A DNA stretch of 64,000 bases from the NCBI GenBank assembly GCA_948739805.1, contig CAPYID010000002.1:56710-120709 (forward strand). The letters run 5' to 3'. The first letter of the stretch is position 1; the number at the start of each line of letters is the position of its first letter. This DNA comes from an uncultured Clostridia bacterium (GTDB taxonomy: Bacteria; Bacillota; Clostridia; TANB77; CAG-508). Shown here in pieces: positions 1-8,172 of this stretch. A program made the position numbers and the translations under genes. The notes beneath the pieces are model-generated. The model searched no databases. It saw nothing but the letters and a program-made list of their open reading frames with translations, and had not been told where the DNA came from.

Positions 1-1
1 A

Positions 2-1549
2 ATACCTACAAATAAACCAATGATAAGAGAAGACTCAAATGATGTAATATACAAAAATGAGAAAGCGAAATTTAATGCAATAGTAGAAGAAATTAAGAAA
101 AGTCATGAAAAAGGTCAACCAGTATTAGTAGGAACAATATCAATTGAAAACTCTGAAAAGATAAGTAGTATATTAAAAAAAGAAGGAATACCACACCAAG
201 TATTAAATGCAAAATTCCATGAAAGAGAAGCTGCTATTATAGCACAAGCAGGTAAATATGGTGCAGTAACAATATCTACAAACATGGCAGGACGTGGTAC
301 AGACATTATACTAGGTGGAAACTCAGAATACTTAGCAAGACAAGAGATGAAAAAAAAGGCATATTCAGACGAACTAATAGAGCAGGCAAATGCATATAAT
401 GAAACAGATGACCAAGAAGTATTAGAAGCAAGAAATATATTTAGAGATTTAGAGAAGAAATTTGACGAAGAAATAAAAGAAGAGAAGGAAAAAGTAATAA
501 AAGCTGGTGGACTAAAAATCATAGGAACAGAAAGGCACGAATCAAGAAGAATTGATAATCAGTTAAGAGGACGTAGTGGAAGACAAGGAGATGTCGGAGA
601 ATCAAAATTCTTCATAGGACTTGATGATAATTTAATGAAAATATTTGGTGGAGATGTAATAACAAATATATATGATAAAATAGGCGCAGATGAAGACATG
701 CCTATAGAAGCAAAAATGTTATCAAGTGCAGTAGAAAATGCACAAAAAAGAGTTGAAGGAAGAAACTTTAGTATACGTAAGAATGTATTACAATATGATG
801 ATGTTATGAACACACAAAGAGAAATAATATATGGACAAAGAAGAGATGTATTAGACGGTAAAAATTTAAAAGAAAGTATATTAAAAATGATTGAGCCAGT
901 AGCAACAGAAGTAGTTTCAAGTTTCTTTGGGACAGAAGAAAATGAAAATATAAATAAAGAATCATTAGCACAAGAAATAAAAAACAATTTTGGGATTAGT
1001 GATATAGAAGCATTAAAAGAAGAAAAACTAAATCAAGTAGATATAATAAATGAGGTAGTAGAAAAATCAAAACAGAAATATGAAGAAAAAGAGCAAGAAC
1101 TAGGCGAACAAGAAATAAGAGAACTAGAAAGAGTAGTAATGTTAAAAGTAGTAGACCAAAAGTGGATGGATCATATAGATGCAATGGATGACTTAAAAGA
1201 AGGAATTGGTTTACGTGCTTATGGACAAAAAGATCCAGTAGCACAATATAGAATAGAAGGATTTGACATGTTTGACGCAATGGTAGCAGAAATACAAAAA
1301 GATGTAGTAAAAATCCTATTAAACATTCAAAAAGCAGGAGAACTAAAAAGAGAACAAACAGCAAAGATAACATCTGTTGCTCAAGCAACATTAGATAGTA
1401 TAAATGTAGTAACAGAAAATAAGGAACAAGTTCCACAAACATCAGATGTGAAAAGAACACCTGTAGTAAATCAAGGACCAAAAGTAGGAAGAAATGACCC
1501 TTGTCCTTGTGGAAGTGGGAAGAAGTATAAAAACTGCTGTGGAAAATAG
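2..1549 (+). CDS. secA: Protein translocase ATPase SecA, C-terminal part (5' end outside window)
   Basis: SecA drives preproteins through the SecYEG channel by ATP hydrolysis at the inner face of the membrane. The frame is open from base 2 (IPTNKPMIRED, a conserved SecA stretch), so about 515 C-terminal residues are present and the start lies upstream. Visible parts are the second ATPase domain (GRGTDIILGG, then RRIDNQLRGRSGRQGD), the helical scaffold/wing region (QYDDVMNTQRE, KWMDHIDAMDDL) and a C-terminal SEC-C zinc motif (CPCGSGKKYKNCC). A hairpin follows the stop. The last codons are partly duplicated at 3058-3095 next to an integrase, suggesting that the 3' end is an integration site. 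Confidence 0.97.
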   Translation: MPTNKPMIREDSNDVIYKNEKAKFNAIVEEIKKSHEKGQPVLVGTISIENSEKISSILKKEGIPHQVLNAKFHEREAAIIAQAGKYGAVTISTNMAGRGTDIILGGNSEYLARQEMKKKAYSDELIEQANAYNETDDQEVLEARNIFRDLEKKFDEEIKEEKEKVIKAGGLKIIGTERHESRRIDNQLRGRSGRQGDVGESKFFIGLDDNLMKIFGGDVITNIYDKIGADEDMPIEAKMLSSAVENAQKRVEGRNFSIRKNVLQYDDVMNTQREIIYGQRRDVLDGKNLKESILKMIEPVATEVVSSFFGTEENENINKESLAQEIKNNFGISDIEALKEEKLNQVDIINEVVEKSKQKYEEKEQELGEQEIRELERVVMLKVVDQKWMDHIDAMDDLKEGIGLRAYGQKDPVAQYRIEGFDMFDAMVAEIQKDVVKILLNIQKAGELKREQTAKITSVAQATLDSINVVTENKEQVPQTSDVKRTPVVNQGPKVGRNDPCPCGSGKKYKNCCGK

Positions 1550-1552
1550 TAT

Positions 1553-1582
1553 AAAATGAGGCTTTTTCGGAAGCCTTATTTT
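1553..1582 (+). terminator. Intrinsic terminator after secA
   Basis: An inverted repeat aaaatgaggctt / aagccttatttt (with one G-T pair) has a short TTTCGG-type loop and a T-rich 3' arm. It begins 4 bases after the secA stop. Confidence 0.75.
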
Positions 1583-1607
1583 AAAAGCAGTACGAGTTGG
1601 AAATAAA

Positions 1608-1626
1608 TGTCCACGATTTGTCCACG
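1608..1626 (+). repeat. Paired 11-bp-period repeats, possible integrase arm sites
   Basis: tgtccacg occurs twice (1608-1615 and 1619-1626) about 60 bp after the secA stop. The same layout, with different sequence, follows the second SEC-C copy (tgttgcc at 3161-3167 and 3172-3178). Short direct repeats beside an attachment core are typical arm-type binding sites of Tn916/phage-like integrases. The assignment is inferred. Confidence 0.4.
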
Positions 1627-1655
1627 TAAAAAGATTCATAGGGAGGAATATTAAT

Positions 1656-2084
1656 ATGGTATATAATGATAAATATAAATTTGTAGCAATTATTAATGAA
1701 AAAATAGAAATAGGAAAGGCATTAAATGCAATTGCACATATGGGATTAGGATTAGTAAATATAGCAGATGAAGAAACAAAAGAAAATATGTCTTTTGTTG
1801 ATTTCCCAGATAAAGACGAAGAGTTACATAAGAGTATATCTGGATTATCTTTAATCGTTTTGGGCGGAAAAAATAACGAAATAAAAAAGGCTAGAAGGCA
1901 ATTTAAAGAAGAAGGAATATTATTTGTGGACTTTATAGAAACAATGACAGGAGATACATATGCGGAGCAGTTGGTAAAAACAAAAGAGATAAATACAGAA
2001 GAACACAATTATTTTGGATTACTAGCATTTGGAGAAATAGAAAAAATAAATCCTATTACAAAAAGATTGTCATTATATAAATAA
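1656..2084 (+). CDS. DUF2000 family protein
   Basis: A 142-residue protein of unknown biochemical role. The N-terminal pattern YKFVAIINEKIEIGKALNAIAHMGLGL resembles DUF2000 proteins, which I recall as having a peptidyl-tRNA-hydrolase-2-like fold. There is no signal peptide or membrane segment. The start is set by GGGAGGAA 7 bases upstream. It lies between two copies of the secA 3' end, together with a ToxN-like gene, so it may be cargo of an integrated element. Function is not assigned. Confidence 0.7.
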   Translation: MVYNDKYKFVAIINEKIEIGKALNAIAHMGLGLVNIADEETKENMSFVDFPDKDEELHKSISGLSLIVLGGKNNEIKKARRQFKEEGILFVDFIETMTGDTYAEQLVKTKEINTEEHNYFGLLAFGEIEKINPITKRLSLYK

Positions 2085-2152
2085 GTTTAAATTATTAAAG
2101 TCTTCTATTGGGAACAAAAATGGCAAACTTGGGAAAATAAATTCAAAAAATA

Positions 2153-2182
2153 TTGACAAATGGTATAAAAACGGGTTATAAT
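2153..2182 (+). promoter_or_regulatory. Sigma-A promoter of the type III toxin-antitoxin
   Basis: TTGACA (2153-2158), an 18-bp spacer and TATAAT (2177-2182) form a near-consensus vegetative promoter. Transcription would start near 2189, giving the antitoxin RNA leader upstream of the toxN-like gene. Confidence 0.75.
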
Positions 2183-2188
2183 GAATAT

Positions 2189-2300
2189 AATAGAAATAGA
2201 TATTTAATATCTATTTACAGTTAAAAATCAGGTGAACCCTACCAATAAGTGGGAGCTGTAAAATCAAAAGGTAGAGATCTAGGTCTTTACCTTTTATATT
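2189..2300 (+). ncRNA. ToxI-like antitoxin RNA and leaky terminator (candidate)
   Basis: Between promoter and toxin lie three structures: a hairpin aaatagata/tatctattt (2194-2216); a unit closed by tttacag/ctgtaaa (2214-2262) with an inner ccc(t)ac/gtggg pairing; and a terminator-like hairpin aaaggtagaga/tctttaccttt (2267-2294) followed by T-rich sequence. Type III systems place an RNA antitoxin and a leaky terminator exactly here. Known ToxI RNAs usually have several tandem repeats. Only one clear unit is visible, so the exact antitoxin unit is uncertain. Confidence 0.55.
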
Positions 2301-2315
2301 TTTTAGGAGGGAAAA

Positions 2316-2843
2316 ATGAAACTATATTCAGTAACAGATAAATATATAGATTATTTAAGACAATTTGATTATAAAGTTTATGACAATAAAGAAGATAGAA
2401 GAAAAGTAATGAGAAAATATTTGGGTATAGTTTTAACAATAAATGAAATGAACTATTATATACCAATGTCATCTCCTAAAAAGAGTGATTATAAAGATAA
2501 TGAAATAAGAAAATCTATTGTTCCTATTGTAAGAATTGTATCAAATGAGGAAGTCGATAATGTACCAGTTTTAAAAGGAACATTAAGAATTAGTAATATG
2601 ATACCTGTTCCAGATAGTGAATTAATATTATATGAGCCTAAATATGAAAGAAACAAAAATTATAAGATATTAGTTGAAAAGGAACTTGAATTTATTGGGA
2701 AAAATGAAGAAATGATAAAGAAGTATGCAAGTATTATATATAATCAAAAAATTAATAATTATGATGTATCTTATATAAATAATGTTGTAGATTTTAAGTT
2801 ATTAGAACAAAAATGTAAGGAATATAAAAGCGACAATAATTGA
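2316..2843 (+). CDS. ToxN/AbiQ/CptN-like type III toxin (endoribonuclease)
   Basis: A 175-residue protein that starts MKLYSVTDKYIDYLRQFD and contains YLGIVLTINEMNYYIPMSSPK. Both are characteristic of the ToxN/CptN/TenpN endoribonuclease family, whose RNA antitoxin binds and inhibits the toxin. Such systems act as phage abortive-infection or stability modules. AGGAGG precedes the ATG by 5 bases. The upstream promoter, structured RNA and terminator complete the expected type III layout. It sits between two secA 3'-end copies, consistent with mobile cargo. The family call rests on my recognition of the motif, without a profile search. Confidence 0.75.
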   Translation: MKLYSVTDKYIDYLRQFDYKVYDNKEDRRKVMRKYLGIVLTINEMNYYIPMSSPKKSDYKDNEIRKSIVPIVRIVSNEEVDNVPVLKGTLRISNMIPVPDSELILYEPKYERNKNYKILVEKELEFIGKNEEMIKKYASIIYNQKINNYDVSYINNVVDFKLLEQKCKEYKSDNN

Positions 2844-2897
2844 AAAATTTAATATGGGCATTGTATTTTTTATAAGATTATTATATACTATTTTCAT

Positions 2898-2918
2898 AAA
2901 TCGAATGTAAACATTGTT
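2898..2918 (+). repeat. 21-bp direct repeat, left copy (possible att site)
   Basis: These 21 bases are identical to 10018-10038. The core contains the small palindrome aatgtaaacatt. The two copies bracket about 7.1 kb with two integrases and an excisionase, so they are candidate attL/attR. Confidence 0.55.
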
Positions 2919-3051
2919 TGCATTTTGTTTGCAAAAAATAAGAAAACATATACAAAAATAATACTAATAATACCAAAAATATAAATGGCTATAATCCGTG
3001 ATATTATTAGTATACATAGTATTCTATAGTATTGATAATACAGAAATAAAG

Positions 3052-3105
3052 TCTTCATGTGGAAGTGGAAAGAAGTATAAGAATTGTTGCGGAAGAAATG
3101 AGTAA
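3052..3105 (+). pseudogene. Orphan secA 3' tail (SEC-C motif remnant)
   Basis: This segment reads SSCGSGKKYKNCCGRNE then stop, matching the last residues of SecA, with no SecA sequence upstream of it. Alignment to 1508-1545 shows two 11-bp identical blocks (tgtggaagtgg and aagaagtataa), with the remaining differences mostly synonymous. Homology starts abruptly at the first Cys of the motif. The likely origin is site-specific integration into the secA 3' end, leaving a displaced or element-supplied tail. An integrase gene starts 227 bp downstream. Confidence 0.75.
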
Positions 3106-3160
3106 AATCAATAGTTTGAGAGATGTATAAAATATAAAAAACTAATCTAAAAACACAAAT

Positions 3161-3178
3161 TGTTGCCGATTTGTTGCC
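3161..3178 (+). repeat. Paired 11-bp-period repeats, possible integrase arm sites
   Basis: tgttgcc occurs at 3161-3167 and 3172-3178, 55 bp after the orphan secA tail. Partly inverted relatives (caacaatttgggcgacaaattg) occur near 3230-3250. The position mirrors the repeats after the true secA stop. An arm-site role is inferred. Confidence 0.4.
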
Positions 3179-3264
3179 AAACAAGATAGAAATCTCTAAA
3201 AGCTTTAAAAATGATACATTTCTTATGACAACAATTTGGGCGACAAATTGAATACGAGAACTAA

Positions 3265-3298
3265 AAGTCAACATATAAAAAGTGTTGACTTGTTTTTT
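3265..3298 (+). terminator. Hairpin with T-tract upstream of the integrase
   Basis: aagtcaaca (3265-3273) pairs with tgttgactt (3283-3291), followed by TTTTTT at 3293-3298. It lies about 15 bp before the integrase Shine-Dalgarno and would insulate the gene from read-through or attenuate it. Confidence 0.65.
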
Positions 3299-3331
3299 AT
3301 TTACTAAATTTTTTAGGAGGTAAAAATAGTT

Positions 3332-4600
3332 ATGGTTAGTGTCAGTAAAAGAGGAAAAGTGTATCAATATCAATTTGATATTGCACCTATTAACGGCAAA
3401 AGAAAGAGAGTTACAAAATCTGGATTCAAAACAAAAGCAGAAGCAGAAAAGGCAGGAATAGAGGCATACAATGAATATAACAATACAGGACATTCTTTTA
3501 TTCCATCACAAATATCTTATAGTGATTATTTAGATTATTGGATGAAAGAACATTGCGAGATAAATTTGAAATATCACACAATAGAGGCATACAAAAATAT
3601 TGTAAAAAATCATATAAAACCTAAATTAGGATTTTATAGATTATCACAAATAACAACAGCGACACTTCAAGAATTTATCAATAACATATATGTAGAAAAG
3701 AGCTTTTCGAAAAATTTTTTAAGGAATATTTTAAAGGTTTTGAAAACGTCATTTACCTATGCAACAGATGTAGTAGGATTTGTGAAGGAAAATCCATCAT
3801 TAAAGGTTAGACTTCCTAAATATGATATTCAAGCTGAAGATCCAGTTCATATTTTTACAAAAGAAGAAGTCAAAATGATTTTAAATAGATTTCAAAATAA
3901 TCATGCAATTTATTATGCTTTTTTAACTGCGTACTATACTGGACTTCGAGTTTCAGAAGTGTTTGGACTAACTTGGAAGGACATTGATTTGGAAAACAAA
4001 AGATTAACAGTAAATAAAAATGTCTTGAAGAAAAATCAAAAAGGAGGAACAAAAAATAGAAATATTAGTGGAAATGCCACAACAGTTTGGTATTTTGGAA
4101 CTTGCAAAACAACAAGTAGTTATAGAACTATTGATATTGGAGATACATTAGTAAATGCTTTAAAAGAATACAAAAAAGAGCAAGAAAAATATAAAGAAGA
4201 ATATGGTGATTCATACATGAAGCATTATGCAAAAGAAGTAGAAAATCCATATACTAAAAAGAAGGAAATAAAAATAGTAAATGCTTATGCTGAAATTGAT
4301 GTTACATTGCCAGAAGTCAATTTAGTTTTCTTAAAAAATAATGGAGTATTTGAAGGAACAGATACTTGCAAATATCCATTCAAAGTAATTCATTATGAAT
4401 TAGGAATTCCATGCAGATTTCATGATTTTAGAGATACACATGCAACAAGATTAATTGAAGCAGGAGCAGATATAAAAGCAGTATCAAAGAGATTAGGACA
4501 TAGTACAATAAAAACAACTTATGAAATATATGTAAGAGTAACAACAAAAATGGAAACAGATATAGTACAAAAATTTGAGCAATTTACCTTAAATTTATAA
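3332..4600 (+). CDS. Tyrosine recombinase/integrase (Tn916/phage type)
   Basis: A 422-residue site-specific recombinase. The N-terminal 55 residues form an arm-DNA-binding region (KRGKVYQYQFDI...KSGFKTKAEA), followed by a SAM-like core-binding domain (YLDYWMKEHC...) and the catalytic domain. Catalytic residues are visible: R in TGLRVSEV, H and R in HDFRDTHAT, GH in KRLGHST, and the Tyr nucleophile in TTYEIYVRV. GGAGG precedes the start. It begins just downstream of the duplicated secA tail, the classical int-next-to-att layout, so secA targeting is inferred. It is clearly a paralogue of the integrase at 6288-7559. Confidence 0.93.
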   Translation: MVSVSKRGKVYQYQFDIAPINGKRKRVTKSGFKTKAEAEKAGIEAYNEYNNTGHSFIPSQISYSDYLDYWMKEHCEINLKYHTIEAYKNIVKNHIKPKLGFYRLSQITTATLQEFINNIYVEKSFSKNFLRNILKVLKTSFTYATDVVGFVKENPSLKVRLPKYDIQAEDPVHIFTKEEVKMILNRFQNNHAIYYAFLTAYYTGLRVSEVFGLTWKDIDLENKRLTVNKNVLKKNQKGGTKNRNISGNATTVWYFGTCKTTSSYRTIDIGDTLVNALKEYKKEQEKYKEEYGDSYMKHYAKEVENPYTKKKEIKIVNAYAEIDVTLPEVNLVFLKNNGVFEGTDTCKYPFKVIHYELGIPCRFHDFRDTHATRLIEAGADIKAVSKRLGHSTIKTTYEIYVRVTTKMETDIVQKFEQFTLNL

Positions 4601-4855
4601 AAAATAAGAGTGTACCATGCAAGGGAATGTTATTAAAAAATTAATAAGAAAAATGAATGTTAATAATCTAAAAGGCTTGCCCTTTTATGTGTTTTCAGTG
4701 TTTCTTATGAACACTTTCCTGCGTAGGCTATTATTATAATGAGCAAAATACATATTGTCTAAAAAAGATAAAAATAAAAAGTTTTAAAGCAAAGACAAAA
4801 TTTAATTATTATGGTATAATGATTAAAACTTTTTATAAAGAGATAGGAGTAAATT

Positions 4856-5290
4856 ATGAAAGAAGAAAGATATAAATTTATATGTGCAGTTTATTTGCTA
4901 TTAATAAAAGAAAATCAAATATTATTACTAAAGAGATATAATACAGGATATGAAGATGGAAATTATAGTTTAGTGTCAGGACATATGGAAGGAAATGAGA
5001 CAATTAAACAAGCAATGATTAGAGAAGCTAGAGAAGAAGCAGGAATAATAATATATGAAGAAGACATCAAAATAGCAACTTTTTTACATAGAAAAACTGA
5101 TCCAGAAAGGTTCGACTTTTTCTTACAATGTAAGAAATGGAATGGAGAGATTGACAATAAAGAACCAGATAAATGTTGTGAATTAAGTTGGTATGATATT
5201 AATAATTTGCCAAGTAATATAATTCCATGTGTTAGAAAGGCTATAGAAAATTATCAAAATAATGTTATGTTTGACAACTTTGGATGGTAG
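4856..5290 (+). CDS. NUDIX hydrolase
   Basis: A 144-residue Nudix-fold protein likely to hydrolyse a nucleoside diphosphate linked to another moiety. The Nudix box is complete (GHMEGNETIKQAMIREAREEAGI, about residues 41-63). The substrate cannot be told from sequence. A -10-like TATAAT lies about 40 bp upstream and GATAGGAG precedes the ATG. It is followed after 35 bp by an alpha/beta hydrolase. Both are element cargo between the two integrases. Confidence 0.9.
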   Translation: MKEERYKFICAVYLLLIKENQILLLKRYNTGYEDGNYSLVSGHMEGNETIKQAMIREAREEAGIIIYEEDIKIATFLHRKTDPERFDFFLQCKKWNGEIDNKEPDKCCELSWYDINNLPSNIIPCVRKAIENYQNNVMFDNFGW

Positions 5291-5324
5291 TTATATTTTA
5301 ATATAGTAAGGAGAATTATAATCT

Positions 5325-5873
5325 ATGAACAATTATTTTATCATTCATGGCTCTTATGGAAATCCATACAAAAACTGGATTCCATATTTAAAGTCTCAAT
5401 TAAGTAAAAGAAAATTAAATTGTATAGTGCCAAGCTTTACAACTCCATATAAACAAGATTATGAAAGTTGGAACACTATACTAATGTCTTATGCCAAAGT
5501 TGGATATATTACAGAAGAAACAACTTTTATTACACATAGTTTAGGAGGAATTTTTCTATTAAAGTTCTTAATAGAAAATAAAGTAAAAGTAAAGAAAATT
5601 ATTACAGTTGCAGGATTTAACAATATACATTTTGATAAAGATAATAGTTTATATGATTCGTTTTATATACTAGATGAAGAATTAACAAAAATAAGCGAAT
5701 TATGTCATGAAATAGTATGTATTTATTCTGATAATGATCCATATATTCCAATGGAAAAAGCTAAATTCTTTGCAGATAATATCAAAGCAAAAAAGCTTCT
5801 AATAAATAATGCAGGACACTTTAACGAAAAATATGGATATAAAGAGTTTAGGGGAATTTTAGAGTATATATAA
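5325..5873 (+). CDS. RBBP9/YdeN family alpha/beta hydrolase
   Basis: A 182-residue cytosolic serine hydrolase-like protein. It starts NYFIIHGSYGNPYKNW and has the nucleophile elbow THSLGG, the acid loop SDNDPYIP and the catalytic His in NNAGHFNEKYG, the usual order for the RBBP9/YdeN family. Natural substrates of this family are poorly known. AAGGAG lies upstream. It is probably co-transcribed with the Nudix gene. Confidence 0.85.
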   Translation: MNNYFIIHGSYGNPYKNWIPYLKSQLSKRKLNCIVPSFTTPYKQDYESWNTILMSYAKVGYITEETTFITHSLGGIFLLKFLIENKVKVKKIITVAGFNNIHFDKDNSLYDSFYILDEELTKISELCHEIVCIYSDNDPYIPMEKAKFFADNIKAKKLLINNAGHFNEKYGYKEFRGILEYI

Positions 5874-5962
5874 TACCTAGATTTCAAAAACACTTCAAAA
5901 TTATTTCATTGTATTTAGAAAAAATATGTTCTATACTTATAATATGAAAATTTAACAAAGAA

Positions 5963-6016
5963 AAAACAAGAGTAATTATGTATCAAAAACGATATATGGT
6001 TATTCTTGTTTTCTTT
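5963..6016 (+). repeat. Inverted repeat upstream of the excisionase gene
   Basis: aaaacaagagtaa and ttattcttgtttt (one G-T pair) flank about 25 bases just before the excisionase ribosome binding site. It could be a terminator of the upstream cargo genes or a regulatory hairpin for the xis-int operon. Confidence 0.5.
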
Positions 6017-6038
6017 TATGTTTGGGAGGTGTTGGATA

Positions 6039-6281
6039 ATGGCAAAATTAGAAAACGAAAGACTTATTTATACAGTTCAAGAAACTGCAAAAATATTACA
6101 CTCAAGCCCTAATTATATATATGAATTAGTCAAAAAAGGAAAGCTTAAAGCAGTAAAATTGAAAAGTATAAGGATTCTTAAATCTACTTTAGAAAATTTT
6201 TTAAAAGAAAATGAAGGAAATGATCTATCAGATATTGATAGTATAAGGAAAATATCAATATACGAAGATATAGAAAGATAA
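6039..6281 (+). CDS. Excisionase / helix-turn-helix DNA-binding protein
   Basis: An 80-residue MerR-like winged-helix protein of the excisionase type: YTVQETAKILHSSPNYIYELVKKGKLKAVKLKSIRILKSTLENFL. In integrative elements such proteins bend att DNA and bias recombination to excision. ATG 6039 is chosen because GGGAGGTG lies 7-13 bases upstream; upstream in-frame starts have no such site. It ends 6 bp before the second integrase, forming a xis-int unit. Confidence 0.85.
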   Translation: MAKLENERLIYTVQETAKILHSSPNYIYELVKKGKLKAVKLKSIRILKSTLENFLKENEGNDLSDIDSIRKISIYEDIER

Positions 6282-6287
6282 TAAGTT

Positions 6288-7559
6288 ATGGGTAATGTTA
6301 CAATTCAAAAAAGAGGCAAATATTATCAATATAAATTTGAAGTAGCTAAGGTAGAGGGCAAAAGAAAATTCATAAATAAATCTGGGTTTAAAACAAAAGA
6401 TGAAGCAATTAAAGCAGGAAATATTGCTTATACAGAATATTTAAACACTGGTTTGAGTTTTAAAGAAAAGGCAATTTCATTTAGTGATTATTTAGATTAC
6501 TGGTATGAAAATTATTGTGAAATAAACTTAAAATATAATACAAGAAGAACTTATAAAACAATAATTGATAAATATTTAAAACCAGAACTAGGCAAGTATA
6601 GATTAAGTTCTTTAACAAGTGTAAAGCTAAATTCATATATCGTTGATTTATGCAACAAATATAACTATAAAAAATCATATTATAGAAATATATTAAAAGT
6701 TTTGAAAAACTGTTTTAGAGTATCAACAGATGTATATGGATTTATAAGGTATAATCCAACATTAACTTTAAAATTACCTAAAATAGAAGATGAGAAGGCT
6801 TTTAAGAAACATTTATATAATAAAAATGAAATTGATATAATTTTAGATAGATTTAAAGATGATGATACTTTTACTTGTGAATTTATTACAAGTTGTTTTA
6901 CTGGAATGAGAACAGGGGAAGTATGTGCATTAACTTGGGATGATATAGATTTCGAAAATAGAGTTATAAATGTTAGGCATACAGTATATGACAAGCCAAA
7001 AGATAATAAAGGAAGATGGTATATAGGAACTACTAAAACTAAAAAATGGACAAGACAAATTAATATGTGTGAAACTGTATATAATGCTTTAATGAATTAT
7101 AAAAAGAAACAACAATATATGAAAAAAATATATGGTAAAGAATATTTAACTTATCATTTTGAAGATGTACTCAATAAATATGGAAAAGTGGTAGAACAAC
7201 GAATTGTGCAGAATGAAAGTAATATCCTTCAAATAAACAAAGCAGATATGGTATTTACAAGACTTAATGGCAAATATGTTGGCAGAAATATTTTAAATTA
7301 TCCATTTAAGATAATTCATAAAGAACTTGGTATTGAAAATTGTAGATTTTACGATTTAAGAGGAAGTTATGCAACTATTAATTTAAGAAATGGTATAGAA
7401 ATCAGAGCTGTTGCAGATATTTTAGGACACAAATATATAGAAACTACTGAAAACTTTTATATATCTAGTACTGATGAAGATCAGAAAGATGTAAGTAATG
7501 TATTTGACAATTTAATGAGTTCAAAAACAATTGAAGATATTATAAAATATGAGATATGA
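6288..7559 (+). CDS. Tyrosine recombinase/integrase, second copy
   Basis: A 423-residue protein of the same architecture as the integrase at 3332 (arm-binding, core-binding and catalytic domains; shared motifs SDYLDYW, YRNILKVLK). Catalytic Arg is in TGMRTGEV, GH in DILGHKY and Tyr in TTENFYISS. The first His of the usual HxxR box is Tyr here (FYDLRGSYAT), a conservative-looking but notable change. It follows the excisionase directly, so it is probably the functional recombinase of the 2.9-10.0 kb element. Confidence 0.9.
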   Translation: MGNVTIQKRGKYYQYKFEVAKVEGKRKFINKSGFKTKDEAIKAGNIAYTEYLNTGLSFKEKAISFSDYLDYWYENYCEINLKYNTRRTYKTIIDKYLKPELGKYRLSSLTSVKLNSYIVDLCNKYNYKKSYYRNILKVLKNCFRVSTDVYGFIRYNPTLTLKLPKIEDEKAFKKHLYNKNEIDIILDRFKDDDTFTCEFITSCFTGMRTGEVCALTWDDIDFENRVINVRHTVYDKPKDNKGRWYIGTTKTKKWTRQINMCETVYNALMNYKKKQQYMKKIYGKEYLTYHFEDVLNKYGKVVEQRIVQNESNILQINKADMVFTRLNGKYVGRNILNYPFKIIHKELGIENCRFYDLRGSYATINLRNGIEIRAVADILGHKYIETTENFYISSTDEDQKDVSNVFDNLMSSKTIEDIIKYEI

Positions 7560-7566
7560 TAATTTT

Positions 7567-7589
7567 AAGAGCTGGCTTGGCTGGCTCTT
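7567..7589 (+). terminator. Hairpin after the second integrase
   Basis: aagagc (7567-7572) pairs with gctctt (7584-7589) around a GC-richer loop shortly after the stop codon. A short T-run follows. It is a weak terminator candidate. Confidence 0.45.
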
Positions 7590-7716
7590 TAGAAATTATA
7601 AAAAATAGTATCAAGGAATTAATTTTTTAATTATTGTAATTTTATGAAATTTATGATATATTTTTAAAAAAACTTTAAAATCTATATACTCAAAAAAATA
7701 AAGTCAGGAGAAATAA

Positions 7717-8163
7717 ATGGTAAATATTGAATATGCAAATGCCTATAGTGAAGTTTTAGAAATATTAAAATATATTTCTAAAGAAGATTATAGTAAGATT
7801 CCACAAAATAAAATAGAATTATTTAAAACAAATTCAAACAAAGAATATAAATTTATATATAATCCTGAAAAGACATTAGATGAACAAAATGTTTCAAAAA
7901 GAGCAAAAGCGATAATAGGATTATTATTTAGAGATTATTGGGCAACTGATGTACAAAGAGAAAAAATTATTATAAAACAAAAAAATGATAGATTTGTTTT
8001 AGAAGAACAAAAAAAGTCATTATATGATGTTAAAAATATATTTAGGAAAAGAAATATTAACAATGAAACTAAAGTAAAAGAAGTTACAGAAATGATAGTT
8101 TATAAAGAAAACTTTATTAAAAAATGTATTAATAAAATAAAAACTTTTCTTAATTTAAAATAG
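7717..8163 (+). CDS. Uncharacterised protein of mobile-element cargo
   Basis: A 148-residue, lysine-rich soluble protein with no signal peptide. The most structured part is residues 5-90 (YANAYSEVLEILKYISKEDYSKIPQNKIE, then KAIIGLLFRDYWATD), followed by a basic helical tail. I recall similar proteins in Clostridia but no established function. AGGAG precedes the start. It is followed 9 bp later by the next unknown gene, suggesting a two-gene unit. Confidence 0.65.
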   Translation: MVNIEYANAYSEVLEILKYISKEDYSKIPQNKIELFKTNSNKEYKFIYNPEKTLDEQNVSKRAKAIIGLLFRDYWATDVQREKIIIKQKNDRFVLEEQKKSLYDVKNIFRKRNINNETKVKEVTEMIVYKENFIKKCINKIKTFLNLK

Positions 8164-8172
8164 GAGATGAAT

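Noticed and set aside
996..1481. Long leucine-rich reverse-strand frame within secA, and many similar ones elsewhere
   Set aside because: Antisense shadows of AT-rich coding sequence; no ribosome sites or family matches.
2898..3105. CRISPR-like repeats in the integration region
   Set aside because: Only isolated pairs of short repeats with no regular spacer length; att and arm sites explain them better.
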